From Tupaia tana (lineage: Eukaryota; Chordata; Mammalia; Scandentia; Tupaiidae), in NCBI GenBank assembly GCA_026018925.1, contig JAKSZU010000012.1, positions 42,571,218 through 42,635,217 on the forward strand: a stretch of 64,000 bases of DNA. The letters run 5' to 3'. Both the position numbers and the translations under genes were made by a program. The notes under the pieces are model-generated. The model had not been told where the DNA came from. It searched no databases and saw nothing but the letters and a program-made list of their open reading frames with translations. Positions 22,490 to 41,760 of the stretch are shown here, piece after piece (the first letter of the stretch is position 1; every line of letters starts with the position of its first letter).

Positions 22490-22660
22490 GGCCAGCAGGG
22501 ATGTGGTGCTAAGGCACTGGACTCCCACCTGGCCAACTGCAGATCCCAGACCTGGTGGCTCGCTTTCTTACTTTCTTTCTCTCTCTAGTGAGCGCATGTA
22601 CCCTATAGCAAATTAAACATCAATAAATAAAAATAATAAATAAAATAAAATTAATAATTC
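22490..22660 (+). repeat. SINE-B-like copy
   Basis: Hybrid look: SINE-B head and CT block but the SINE-A style end GTGAGCGCATGTACCCTATAGCAAATTAAAC. Confidence 0.7.
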
Positions 22661-23394
22661 TTCTTCTTCTTTTTTTTAATTTGTAAATATTTCCTGGTCT
22701 CCCCACACTGAGCAGGGCACCTGACCTGTGTGAAGGAAGAAGACGTGAGTCCCAGCTCAGGCGGTGATAGGTGATGCAAACATAAATGACCTGGCAGCCC
22801 AGCATGCATGTTTATTAACCCCAAGAATCTGTGCCTTGACACAGACATCACCCAAGCTTCTCCACGCTGACACACATGACGGGGCCACATGTGCACGTTT
22901 TCTGTCACTCCTCCCTGCCTGTGTGGCCAGATCCCAACCATGACTAGTAGTATGTTCCTGCAGGGCCCGCAGCCTCCAGGTGTTCCTAATTGTGGCACCT
23001 GCATGGTTGCAGGGGAAACCCTCCTAGGCCAGAATTGCCAGGACCCTCCAACCCTCCAACCCAGGTTAGAGCCTCCAAGGCCTGGCAGATTCCCCCTGGG
23101 GATGTCGTCCCTGTTCCTCAACCTCAGGCTTTGGGTGCCTACAGGGTCCCAGGGCCCTGTAGACACCGATGTGCGGAGGGAGGGAGGGAGGAAATACTGA
23201 CCATACCCAAGGTCATCGTCTCCACTGCGTGGATGGGGAAACTGAGGCTCTGAGTGGTATAGTCGCTGGAATCATTCACAGACCTGGCATTTGACCTCTG
23301 TCCTAATCCACAGCTCTTTCCATACTATTTAAAACATACAAGCCGCAGGGTGGAGAAGAGGATTTTGTTTTGTTTGTTCTGCTCTAACGCACAT
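22661..23394. other. Intergenic with MIR fragment
   Basis: CTCCACTGCGTGGATGGGGAAACTGAGGCTCTGAG (about 23219-23255) is a MIR core. The rest is unassigned unique sequence. Confidence 0.5.
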
Positions 23395-23778
23395 TCACTC
23401 GACAAACAGGAGAAGTGAGAAAGTACTCCCAGCGAGGATGGCCATACTACAATCCCTTCCTCTCCATTTTCCTTTTGAGATTTTGGGCATACATGCACAC
23501 ACACCCAGAATTATTTATTTTTATTTTATTATTATTATTATTCAATCTAGCAAGAAACAGAGAGAGAGAGCGAGAATGAAAAAGCAAGCCACCGGGTCTG
23601 GAACTCAAACCACAGTTGGTCATGTGGGAGTCCAGCACCTTAACTCTAGCCATACCTTAACTCTAGTACCCCCACCCTCGCCACAGCATGTCTTTCAAGC
23701 CACCGGGTCTGGGATTTGAACCATGTAGTTGACTATGTGGGATCCAACCACCTTAACCACCATGCCACCAACTGGCCC
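23395..23778 (-). repeat. SINE-A copy split by a SINE-B
   Basis: Reversed SINE-A (23395-23512 and about 23660-23778) interrupted by a reversed SINE-B at about 23517-23655. Confidence 0.7.
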
Positions 23779-23799
23779 TGTTTTGTTTTGTTTAATAAT

Positions 23800-24157
23800 T
23801 ATTTATTCAACTTTATTTATTCATTCATTCATTTTAATTTGACCAGAGAGAGAGAGAGAAAGTGAGAAAGTAAACCACCAAGTCCAGGACTCGAAGCATG
23901 GTCGGCCATGTGGAAGTGTCCAGCATCTTAGTCACCACACCACCTGCTGGTCCCTTGTTTTGTTTTGTTTTTTGTTTTTTTAAATAATTATTTATTTTAT
24001 TTAATTTATTCATTTATTTATTTCAATTTGACCAGGGAAATAAAGAGAGAGTGAGAGAGAAAGTGAGAAAGCAAGTCACCGGGTCCAGGGATCGAACCAT
24101 GGCCAGCCATGTGGGAGTGACCAGCACCTTAGCCACCACACCACCTGCTGATCCCCC
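23800..24157 (-). repeat. Two SINE-B copies
   Basis: Reversed copies 23800-23955 and 23985-24157, each ending CCACCTGCTGGTCCC or CCACCTGCTGATCCC. Confidence 0.82.
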
Positions 24158-24186
24158 CCTTGTTTTGTTTTTTAAAGATTATTTTG

Positions 24187-24273
24187 GCTGGGACCAGCAA
24201 GTGGTGTGGTGGTTAAGGCGCTGGACACTCCTACTTGGCCAACCACAGTTCAAGTCCCAGACCTGGTGGCTTG

Positions 24274-24315
<42 letters not shown>

Positions 24316-24375
24316 GTCTCTCTGGTCAAAATAAAAACAAGTAAATGAATAAATAAAATAAAATAATAATTTTTA
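24187..24375 (+). repeat. SINE-B copy with long CT repeat
   Basis: Head GGGACCAGCAAGTGGTGTGGTGGTTAAGG. The CT block is a pure (CT)n of about 18 units. Confidence 0.85.
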
Positions 24376-24416
24376 AAAAACTAAAATAACTCTTAAAAAA
24401 AAAGAATTGTTTTATT

Positions 24417-24945
24417 AGGGACTGGCAGATGGCATAATAGTTACATTGCTGGACTTCCATGTAGTTGACCACAGTTTGAGTCCCAGATCCGGTGGCTTAA
24501 AACTCTTACCAGGGGGACCAGCAGTTAGCGTAATGGCTATGTCGCTGGACTCCCACATAGTCGACCGCGGTTCGAGTCTCGGACCCGGTGGCTTAAACTC
24601 ACACCGGGCGCGTGTGCGTGCGTGCGTGCCCAAGATCCCGAGAGGAGAATGGAGGAGAAGGGATTGCGGCGTGGCCATCCCCTCTGGGGGGGTGATTTCT
24701 CGCTTTCTATCTCTATGTCTCTCTCTGTCTGGTGAGCGCACGCGCCCTATAGCAAAAACCTCTCCAAAAAAAAAAACTCTTACCAGGAATGTGTGCATGT
24801 ATGTCCAAAATCCCAAGAGGAGAATGGAGGAGAAGGGATTGCCATGTGGCCATCCCCTCCAGGGGGTGATTTCTCACTTTCTGTCTCTGTCTGCCTCTCC
24901 AGCAAGTGTATGCACCCTATAATCAAAAAAAAAAAAAAAAAAAAC
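24417..24945 (+). repeat. SINE-A inside SINE-A
   Basis: Outer copy 24417-24511 and 24776-24945; inner, less diverged copy 24512-24775. AAAACTCTTACCAGG is duplicated at the two junctions. Confidence 0.9.
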
Positions 24946-24959
24946 TCTCAAAAAATATT

Positions 24960-25285
24960 TTAATTTTATTAATCATCATTATTATTTTTATTTTTTAATT
25001 TGACCAGAGAGAGACAAAGAGAGAAAGTGAGAAAGCAAGTCACTAGGTCTGAGACTTGAACTGCTGTCAGTGACATGGGAGTCCAGCACCTTAATCACAC
25101 CACCTGCCAACCCCGTTTTGTTTCTTTAAATATTTTTTTATTTAATTTTATGTATTAATTTTTTTTTAATTTGACCACTGAAAGAGAAAGAAAGTAAAAA
25201 AGCAAGTTGCCAGGTCTAAGACTTGAACCACAGTTAGCCACATGGGAATCCAGAGCCTTAACCACCATGCCACCTACTGGCTCCC
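24960..25285 (-). repeat. Two SINE-B copies
   Basis: Reversed copies at about 24960-25115 and 25135-25285, both well decayed. Confidence 0.75.
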
Positions 25286-25392
25286 ATTTTGCTATTTAAT
25301 AACCATGTATTGAATACATATTTATTGAGTTTACTAGGTATAACACCAGATGCTTTACAAGAATCCTCTCATTTTTTCCCCATACCCTATGG

Positions 25393-25647
25393 ATTTTTTT
25401 TGCTATAGGGCACATGCACTCACCAGAAAGACAGAGAGAGACAGAGAGAGAGAGAGAGAAAGCGAGAAATCACCCCCCAGTGAGCATGACCATGCTGCAA
25501 TCCCTTCTCCTCCATTCTCCTCTCGGGATCTTGGGCACGCACGCACACATGCCTGGCGTGAGTTTAAGCCACCCGGTCTGGACTCGAACCACGGTCAACT
25601 ACATGGGAATCCAGCGACATAGCCATTACGCTAACTGCTGGTCCCAG
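25393..25647 (-). repeat. SINE-A copy
   Basis: Reversed, well preserved; TTTGCTATAGGGCACATGCACTCACCAG to GCTAACTGCTGGTCCC. Confidence 0.9.
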
Positions 25648-25730
25648 ATTACCCTCTCTTTAAAGTTGAGGACAGTGAGCCCAAGGTCACCTGGCTTCCC
25701 AGCAGGTCAGGATAAACACTCCGCTGATTG

Positions 25731-26016
25731 GGACCAGCAGTTAGCGTAATGGCTATGTCGCTGGACTCCCACGTAGTCGACCGCGGTTCGAGTCCCGGAC
25801 CCGGCGGCTTAAACTCACGCCGGGCGCGTGTGTGTGCGTGCCCAAGATCCCGAGAGGAGAATGGAGGAGAAGGGATTGCAGCGTGGCCATCCCCCCTGGG
25901 GGGTGATTTCCTGCTTTCTATCTCTCTGTCTCTCTCTGTCTGTCTGGCGAGCACACGCGCCCTATAGCAAAAACCTCTCCAAAAAAAGAAAAAAAAAAAA
26001 ACAAAAAAACAAAAAA
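25731..26016 (+). repeat. Young SINE-A copy
   Basis: Least decayed type of copy, with intact A and B boxes, an A-rich tail and an exact 17-bp target duplication AAACACTCCGCTGATTG (25714-25730 and 26017-26033). Confidence 0.95.
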
Positions 26017-26334
26017 AAACACTCCGCTGATTGAGCGCATAACCCAATGAAACCCACTGTGCCTCCTAGGTGGGGGACAGGGGTCATCTGGTGCTCTTGG
26101 TAGGACTCTGAGGTTCTGGGGTCATAACACCCTGCAAAGGGATGGCTAACCCAGGAAGGCCTAAGACCACTGATGCCGAGTTCAACCTTGGACCTTCTCA
26201 GCGTGAGTTGCCATGACCTTGGGCAAGTCAGGACAGGACAGTTGAGTTTTATTTGGGTATGTGTTGGGGAGATGCTTCTGGTTATTTTGTTCGTTTGGTT
26301 GATTGTCTTTCCTTTTTTTTTTTTTCTTTTTTTC

Positions 26335-26537
26335 TTTGAGGGATTTTGCTATTGGGTGTGTGTATTCGCCAGAGAAAGATAGACAGAAAGGGAGAAATCC
26401 ATTCTCCTCTCGGGATTTTGGGCATGCATGCATATGCGCCCTGCCTAAATTTTAAGCCATAGGGTCTGGGATTCAAACTACGGTCAACTACCTCATGGGA
26501 GACCAGCAACGTAACCATTACACCATCTGCTGGTCCT
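26335..26537 (-). repeat. SINE-A copy, internally deleted
   Basis: Reversed copy lacking part of the middle (GGGAGAAATCC joins ATTCTCCTCTCGGG directly). Confidence 0.8.
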
Positions 26538-26539
26538 TG

Positions 26540-28050
26540 TACGACGAGCGGATGGAGATGGTACCTGGGAAAGGGCACACCTTCCCTTCATGCACTCAGC
26601 GAGGACACACTGCGACTAGCAGCTCGGTGGGGAGGAGAGGTGGACAGGTTACCAGGGAAGCTAGAGGAGCCCTCGGCCCCCTGCTCTGCTTCACCCAGGA
26701 CCACTAGGGACAACAGGTTGTGGGAGAGAGCCACAGGGACAGAAGTCAGTAGGTGGGACGACAGCAGCAGCAGGGAGGTACCACAGAGGCGCTCCTACCA
26801 AGTGCCCGTTTGCCTGGACACGGCAGTAACCATTCAGCCTCTACTCCCTTAGCCAGTGGCCCCTGGACTCACCTTCCCTCCCAGCATGCCCCAGCCCCAG
26901 CCCTGGACAGCCCTGATCACGATCCTCCCCCTACTGCGCACCTCAGTCTCCCTAGACTCCCTGGTCATGCACACAGTAGCACAAGTATGATGCCGACACT
27001 TTACTGCCCTTCGGAAACCCTTCAATGGCTTGAGGCAATGGAGGCAAGCCGCTTACCGGCTTAACAGGCCCCTCCTGCTCACCCACTCACCTCCACCCCG
27101 TGCAGCCCTACGTGCTGAGCGGCTTGAGGCTCTCACCCCTTCCTCTCTACAGCCACTGCATGCCAATCCCTCTGCTGGGAGCAGCAAGGGTCATTTCTTC
27201 CATGAGGTCTTCCCTGACCTTCTCCCCAACCTTCTGCTGAGTGGAGCCAGCTCCAGCAGCCAAGCCCCTGGAGACTACCAGACAGGGAAGGCCCGCAGAG
27301 CCTGGTGCTAACCCCATAGAGCAGAGCAGCACCGCATGGTGACGAAAGCCATGCCCAGAGGTAACAGACCGACTCCAATCTGGACTCTCCGTGCACCTCG
27401 GCCAAGGTCCAGTAAGAACCCATGCCTCACTGGGCCAAGAGTTGTCACCACACTGGAAGTGCCACCCCGAGCCTGGCACATAGCACTAAGAGCTCTGCCC
27501 CTTAGACCTGAGGTCTGAACACAGCAGGGCCTTAGAATACTGCCTGCTGCCACCCGTGGCTTCCCAGGGCCGGGAAGCAGATGCCCTGGAACAGGGCCTG
27601 CAGCAGCCTCAGCCCCAAACCCTGCCAGCATCCTGGCTCTTCATCTCAGATCCCCTGGGATAAGGGTACTCCTGGGAGATTCCAATCTACTGGAATGGCG
27701 GGGCAGGTGCTGGGCCCTGAGGGAATGACTGGAGCCAAGATTCCTAAGTACGGAATGTCACAGCATGCGCCAAGCACCAGCTCCCTTGGCCTGGCCCTTC
27801 CCTGAGCCCCTCTGCACACGGGCCCTTTCAGAGCCTTTATCGGCGCTGTCTCAGCTCCCGGTCTGATGCTTAGCGACTAGTCCCTTCTCTGAGGGGTCTT
27901 CTCTGCCTCCTCCTTAATGTAGTCAGGACCCCTCCCCACTCCCCTACAGTCCCTGCCTGCTGCCCGTGCAGCTCTCGGCTCAATCTGCGACTCTGTCACC
28001 AGGCCTGGCCCTCAAAGAAGCAAGCAAAACCAGGAGACAGACACGAATCA
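26540..28050. other. Intergenic sequence downstream of PRDX5
   Basis: Contains L2-like pieces near 26880-27230 (CCCTTCAATGGC, GGTCTTCCCTGACCTTCTCCCC). Open frames here have no recognisable domain. No gene supported. Confidence 0.45.
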
Positions 28051-28056
28051 CAAGTG

Positions 28057-28062
28057 TTTACT
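28057..28062 (-). terminator. PRDX5: PRDX5 poly(A) signal (AGTAAA variant)
   Basis: Minus strand reads CTGCAGTAAACACTTGTG about 120 bp after the stop. AGTAAA is a known weaker variant; no AATAAA lies nearer. Confidence 0.6.
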
Positions 28063-28180
28063 GCAGAAACCTGGCCGAAGTTCCAGTCAGGTAGGCCCAG
28101 TGGAGGTTGGGGTAGCGCCCCCTGCCCAGGCTGGCAGGTGAGACAGGAAAGGGTGGAGGGAGTGTGTCTGGGCCGGGGCC

Positions 28181-29482
28181 TCAGAGCTGTGAGATAATGT
28201 TGGGGGCCAGGCTGCAGGTGAGGCCCGTGCCGTCTGGTTCCACGTTCAGGACCTTCACCACACCATCCTCTATCACCATGGAGAACCTGCCAGAAAGCGG
28301 GAGCCAGATCAGTGACATCAGCCTACACCTGGAGGTTAGGAATGGGGGGCGGGGGGAAGCAGGTGCCAGGGCCCAAGAGAACTTTGGAAGGACCGTCCCA
28401 CTCTTACCTCTTGAGTCGGCGATTCCCAAAGAGGGACACCAATGAATCATCTAGTAATAAATCTGTCTCCTAAGAGGAGGAAGGAAAAATGTCAGGAACC
28501 CTCATAATAGGCTAAGTCCCTCGAGCTGCTCCCCACACTGCTACATCGCTCCCTGTCCCTGTCTCCATGGCCTGGCACAGAAATGGCTCCGTGTGTGTGT
28601 GTAGAGGAGTTGGGGGTTGGGGTGCGGACTCACCTTCCCAAAGGCCCCAGTAGGGTCAGCTAGGAGCCGAACCTAAGGAGACAGAAAGGAAGGTCACAAG
28701 AAAAATCTCCTATCTGCCCCCACCCCCCTGCAGGCCCTAGACCTCACCTTGCCTTCCGCCTTGTGGGCTCGTCCCCACTCACCAGTCACAAAGACATCAT
28801 TGACACTCAGACATGCCACCACCTGGACCCCCTTGGCCTTCAGAGCCCCGGCCTGCTCCACAAAACCTGGCAAGTGGGTCTAAGAAAAGGGAAACAAAGG
28901 GTTAATGAGGAATTACTGTACCTGCTCTTTCATCTCCAAGGCCTCTTCACTCCCCTATCTCAATGTCTTCGATCAGATGAGAACTATATAAATCATCCTA
29001 TTTCCTTTTTTTTTTTTTTTTGACTTGCCCACTAGGAAACTCAGATCCAAACTTAACATCATGTGGTCAAGATAATGAACTTCCCCACAGGCGGGACTAT
29101 GTCTGATTTACCTGAGTCCCAAGTACCTTCCATAGTACCAATCACTTAGTAAATAACAATAAAAAAAATGTTAGATTTTCAGGCTGACAGGTGGCATGGT
29201 GGTTAAGGGTGCTGGACTCCTACATGGCCGACTGTGGTTTGAGTCCCAGATCTAGTGGCTTGCTTTCTCTCTCTCTCTCTAAATTAAGTAAATAAATAAA
29301 GTAAAATAATTATTTTTTTAAAAAATGTTAGATTTTACTGCAATATCCTTTTCTCCTATACTCCTGGTACTATGACTTTTCATGGCTTCTACTCGTCTCC
29401 TGAATGCTTTATTTATTTATTTATGTATTTATTTATTTGCCAGAGAGCTGTGCCCTCTCCAAAGTCAGAGAAACAGCAGAAA

Positions 29483-29520
<38 letters not shown>

Positions 29521-31422
29521 GTAATGCTATGTTTCTCGATCTGGGTCCAGCACTCAAGCTACATGTAGTATCCAACCTTAACCACCAAGACAAGGGTATG
29601 CGCACTCACCCGAGACAGGCGGAGAGGCAGAGGGAGAAAGCAGCCCCAATGAGGAATGGTCACTTGCGATCTCTTCTCCTCCACTGAAATGCTTTTTTTA
29701 ACTGTCATATCACCTACATACTCTGGACTACAAGGAAGACTTAACACAGAAGACCCCAATGCCTGATTCTCCAAAGGGGAGGTCCTCACCTTGGAACAGC
29801 CAGGGGTGAAGGCTCCAGGGACTCCAAACAGCACACCTTTCTTGCCCTTGAACAGCTCTGCCAGGTTCACCTTGTTCCCTGGCTCCCCTTCAAACACCTC
29901 CACAGAGGGGAGGGCATCTCCCACCTAGAGGGAAACACTGCCCTTATCTCCATGGCCTGGCACAGAAATGGCCCCATGTGTGTGTGTGTGTGTGTGCATG
30001 TGTGTGTGTGTTAGGGAGTTGGGGGTTCTCTACACAAGGTAGAGAAGGGGGAGGCCAAGAGAGGGGCTGCGAAAGAGAGCCAAGGGAAAATACAGAGCCT
30101 GGTAGGTGTGCCTGCTAGGGCCAGGGTAGAAACCCTTTAGGAAATTTGGCCCTGTCAGAGTTTCCAGCAGTCCTTCCCTCTCTCCCCACACCCTAGGTTA
30201 CCCCACACCCAGCAGGTCTCATGGTAGCCCTGCTCCACTTTATGACAACAGAAAGGGAAAGAAGGCCTCATAAGTGTCACAAGAAGTTGCGCAAACAAGC
30301 AGTTCAGGTTACGGGAAAAGAGCAGGATAAATGGGGGTGGGGGGGTTCAGGAAGAGGCCCTAAAAACAGGGAGGAAGGGGATCCTGGCCATGTCTGACAG
30401 TCTCACCCAGACCAGAGAGAAAAGAACAGGCAGTAGCAGGAGGCACAGTTTGGGGGGGGGCGGGTAGGCTCTCACACGCAGATGTGGAGTACAGGGCTGT
30501 CTTAAAGGGGAGGATCAGTACCTGGGCACATGGGAGGCCTTCGGGTGCCAAAGCAGGGAGACATATGGAAAGACAGGGTGGGAGTAGGGTAAAGGTGGGC
30601 TGAGGTTTCAGAGGGTTTGGGAGGGGAAGGGGATGGCTCTAAAAGATGGTGACAGATTCAGCTAAAAGATGGAAATTAGCATCCCGAGTGGAGGTGAGGT
30701 CCTGCAGAATGGGGAAGACAGCCTGGGGGGCTCTAAGAAACAACTGTTTTCACAAAGCCGGGTGAAAAGATGCCCAGTTCTCCCCACTATTATTGAGACA
30801 GTGTGGAGGAGTGCACAGTAGGGGAACACATAGGAGCGGGGGGGGGGGTGTGTGTGAAAAGTGTCCCTGGAGCAAAGGAAAATGGTTCCATGAGGTGGGG
30901 GAGACCATAGCGTTCAATGGCCTGAACATGGCAGAGATCCGTCACAGGGTATCTATCACAGACTGGGTGTGAGAAGAGCAGCGGGGAGAGGGCTCGAGAG
31001 GCTCGGGGGCGGTCCCAGGAGGAGACACGAGGCCTCTAAAATTGGTGAGAATGGTGGGGCAGCCACGGGGTCTTACAGAAGGGATGCGATGAGCAGGCTG
31101 CAGGAGAAGCCTCTAGGGAGATGCAAAGGGTTGCAAAGGAGCAGGAAAGAGCGTCACCCTTAGACAAGCGGGACCGGGGACAGCCTGGAGGAGGTTGGGG
31201 ACGGGGTGGGGGAGGGTCAGGCCCGGTGGGGCCAGCGGTCACCTTGATCGGGGCCATGGCTGCGGCGGTGCTGCTGAAACTGCTGGCCCCACCAAGCGCC
31301 CACCCTCCTCCTGCTCCTTCTGGTCGCCGTCCTGCTACTGCTACCGCAGACTCGACGGCGGCCGCACCAGTGAGCACTGAGCCCGCCCGGCGTCCTAGAA
31401 CCCACAGCCCCGCCAGCCCCAT
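28181..31422 (-). CDS. PRDX5: PRDX5, atypical 2-Cys peroxiredoxin
   Basis: Six exons in phase give 217 residues: 31243-31422, 29790-29924, 28748-28879, 28634-28672, 28408-28469, 28181-28286 (stop 28181-28183). It reduces hydrogen peroxide, alkyl hydroperoxides and peroxynitrite using thioredoxin. The peroxidatic Cys lies in [10 protein letters not shown] (exon 2) and the resolving Cys in [11 protein letters not shown] (last exon). The N-terminus [17 protein letters not shown] is Arg-rich and lacks acidic residues, as in a mitochondrial presequence. A second in-frame Met (MAPIK, codon 56) would give the cytosolic/peroxisomal form, and the C-terminal SQL is a peroxisomal targeting signal. So all three location signals known from the human protein are kept. 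Neighbour TRMT112 starts 728 bp away in the opposite direction. Confidence 0.97.
29183..29320 (+). repeat. SINE-B copy in PRDX5 intron 2
   Basis: Flanked by an exact target duplication ATGTTAGATTTT (29168-29179 and 29325-29336). Confidence 0.9.
29400..29690 (-). repeat. Diverged SINE-A with internal (CA)n
   Basis: Reversed, decayed element. A run of about 17 CA units occupies 29484-29517. Confidence 0.6.
29925..31242 (-). other. PRDX5: PRDX5 intron 1
   Basis: G-rich intron with a (GT)n at about 29978-30012 and a G-run near 30838-30850. No exon, RNA gene or SINE is seen, in contrast to the SINE-filled introns of CATSPERZ. Confidence 0.6.
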
Positions 31423-32149
31423 GCCAGCCCATGGGCGGCAACCACTCCACCCCCTTGCCTGGGCTGTCGCAGGAGGCGTGGCCAGGCGCGACGCGCAACC
31501 GCAGGACCCTGCAAAAGGCGGGGCCTCACCGGCGCCCGGCCCCCGGCAAACAGACTCCACTGCGCAGGCGTGAGCAGCCCGGGGCCGAAACCAGGCTTCC
31601 GAATCTCTAGGCTCATTTGCGTTAGGGGCTAAGCCTCTGATGTAATCACAATTGGCGCAGAACTTTCAGTGGTCGCGAAGCAAATTTGCATAGAAGGATG
31701 GGGTCCCGCAGTCTTGATAGACCTAATTAACACATCGGTGCAGTGCTTACGTTCTTAACCAAAAGCGAGGGGCGGGAGACGACAGTGTCAGGAGCCTGTG
31801 TAGGTATAAAACACTTTTATTTCGCCTTCAACAAGGGCCCCTGCATTGCAGCTGCTTTACATCTGATTTGCATCTTACGTACGGTTCATATTTAGTAGGG
31901 TCTGGTTCAGCCAAACCCACTGGGCGTGCGCCGTAGCTGTATCCCGCCGAGACGCTTCCGGTAGCAGCGCGTGACCAGAACAGGTCTAGAGTGAACCTCT
32001 GCTCAGAACAGAACAAGAAGTTCCATTCTATTTGCCACTTCCGGTCCTCCCGGCTGTCCAATAGCCTAGGGTGGAGCAGTTCCCCGGAAGTGACGCACAC
32101 AGAAGAGTCCTTTTTCCGGTTCCGGCGTAGGGAGCGCGCGTGCGGCGAC
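31423..32149. promoter_or_regulatory. Head-to-head promoter region of PRDX5 and TRMT112
   Basis: Only 727 bp separate the two start codons. The TRMT112 side has ETS-type CTTCCGG (32037) and GGAAGTGAC (32084), a CCAAT box (GTCCAATAG, about 32057) and TTTTTCCGGTTCCGG just before the ATG. The PRDX5 side is GC-rich. The middle (31680-31990) is AT-richer and holds two ATTTGCAT octamers and a TATAAAA; see the separate finding. Confidence 0.75.
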
Positions 32150-32849
32150 ATGAAACTGCTCACCCACAATCTGCTTAGCTCGCACGTGCGGGGGGTGGGG
32201 CCCCGTGGCTTCCCCCTGCGCCTCCAGGTACCGGCCGGGTGTCTCTGACCCCTCTCTCAAGTGGGATAGGGGAACAGGGGTCCGGTCTCTACCTTAACTA
32301 AGCTTCTCCGCCCCGCAGGCCACCGAGGTGCGCATCAACCCTGTAGAGTTCAACCCGGAGTTCGTAGCGCGTATGATACCCAAGGTGGAGTGGGCGGCGC
32401 TTCTGGAGGCGGCAGATACAGTGAGGACCCTCCCCTAGCCCGAGCTCATCCCGGGGGATGGGAAGGCGCGGGCTCTTCGGGTCTCGGAGCTGGCCGGAGG
32501 GGTGGGGCCTGGGATGGCCAGAGGTGATTCAAGCCTCTTGCCCACAGTTGCATTTGGTCGAGGTACCCCAGGGGCCGATTCAGGACTACGAACATGACGA
32601 GAACTTTCTGAGGAAGATGCACCATGTGCTGCTGGAGGTGAGAGCTGGTCCGTCACTCGCCCTCCTGGCCACTGGCCTCTCACACCGAGGCTCCTAGTGC
32701 TCAGCTGTGTTCTCCCTGTGCTCATCCCAAACCCCCCACAGGTGGACGTGGTGGAGGGCACCCTGCAGTGCCCGGAGTCTGGACGTCTGTTCCCCATCAG
32801 CCGCGGGATCCCCAACATGCTGCTGAATGATGAGGAAACCGAATCTTAA
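32150..32849 (+). CDS. TRMT112: TRMT112, methyltransferase activator subunit
   Basis: Four exons in phase: 32150-32227, 32319-32420, 32548-32637, 32742-32849, giving 125 residues as in human. It starts [17 protein letters not shown] and ends [14 protein letters not shown]112 has no catalytic activity itself; it stabilises and activates several S-adenosylmethionine-dependent methyltransferases (TRMT11, ALKBH8, N6AMT1/HEMK2, BUD23, METTL5) that act on tRNA, rRNA and translation factors. The fold is a small Trm112 domain with the conserved PxSxGRLFPI-like strand ([17 protein letters not shown]). Introns are short (91-127 bp), typical of a compact housekeeping gene. Confidence 0.98.
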
Positions 32850-32974
32850 GCAGCCCGGCTCGTCTTCATTGTGTGACTGTGCATGTCTTTGTTCATGTAT
32901 ATCGTGTGTACCTGTTCTGCCATGTGGATCCCCGACCCTTGACCCAGCGACACACGGAACATGGTGTTCTTGAG

Positions 32975-33740
32975 CTCGATAGTATATATTTTTTTTCTCA
33001 TTAAAGGTTCAAAACCAAAAGCGGTTTCTCTTTGCAGCAAATATACATTAAAATAGAGTCTCTGTACAGCCAAGGGCTCTGGGCCCTGGCTTGCCCCATG
33101 TCCCTGCGCCTCCCTGGCCAAACCCAAAAATAAATATAGTGTTATTGCTCTGCAGGGCATAGAGGCAGTGCTCTCCCTTCCCCCTGAGGAGGCTGGGTGG
33201 GAGCTAGGGGGCCCTGGCCACCCCAGGGGTCCAGGGGCTGGAGCCTGCTTGGAGTTATTGCTTCAAGGGGGGGCATTAATGCCCAATGCAAACGATGAGG
33301 AGAGGAGCGAAGGGGGCAGGGGCCTTTGCTCTCCAAGTCCCCCTCTACTCTTGAGAGGGGGTCGGATTAAGCAGCAGCAAAAGCATCACCCACTGGGAGA
33401 CTATGGCCTCCATCCCCTTCCCTCCCTGAGATCAGGCTTCTGCCTCCCACACATCCCCTGCAGCCCCCTATGGCTTCCGCAAGGCCCCCTACACTCTGGG
33501 GGCACATTATGGCTTGCAAGGGGCAGCACTGCCCAGAGCCTGGGCTCACACTTTCCCCAGCTTCTGATACCCCCTGGGTCGGGGGAGGAGAGGGCATGGG
33601 GCCTGCTCCCAGGGGCTGATGGCATTGCCCTGGCCCTGCCAGCAGGTTGTGGCACTGCCCAGACCCCAGCTCTGCCCCCTTGGGGCTAACCCCATGCTGG
33701 GCAGATCCTGCCAGCACCCCCACCCACCCCACCCCTTGCC
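32975..33740 (-). other. ESRRA: ESRRA 3' UTR
   Basis: Follows the stop at 33741-33743. The distal part (minus strand GCAGAGCAATAACACTATA.. to ..ATATATACTATCGAGCTC) closely resembles the end of the human ESRRA mRNA as I recall it. It reaches past the TRMT112 poly(A) signal, so the two transcripts overlap tail to tail. The exact cleavage site is estimated. Confidence 0.65.
33000..33005 (+). terminator. TRMT112: TRMT112 poly(A) signal (ATTAAA)
   Basis: ATTAAA 150 bp after the stop codon on the plus strand, followed by GGTTCAAAACC; cleavage is expected at about 33015-33025. This lies inside the 3' UTR of ESRRA on the other strand. Confidence 0.7.

Positions 33741-41760
<8,020 letters not shown>

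Noticed and set aside
26540..27830. Possible unknown gene between PRDX5 and the SINE field
   Set aside because: Several frames of 60-110 codons occur, but none has conserved-looking composition or consistent splice borders, and L2 pieces explain part of it.
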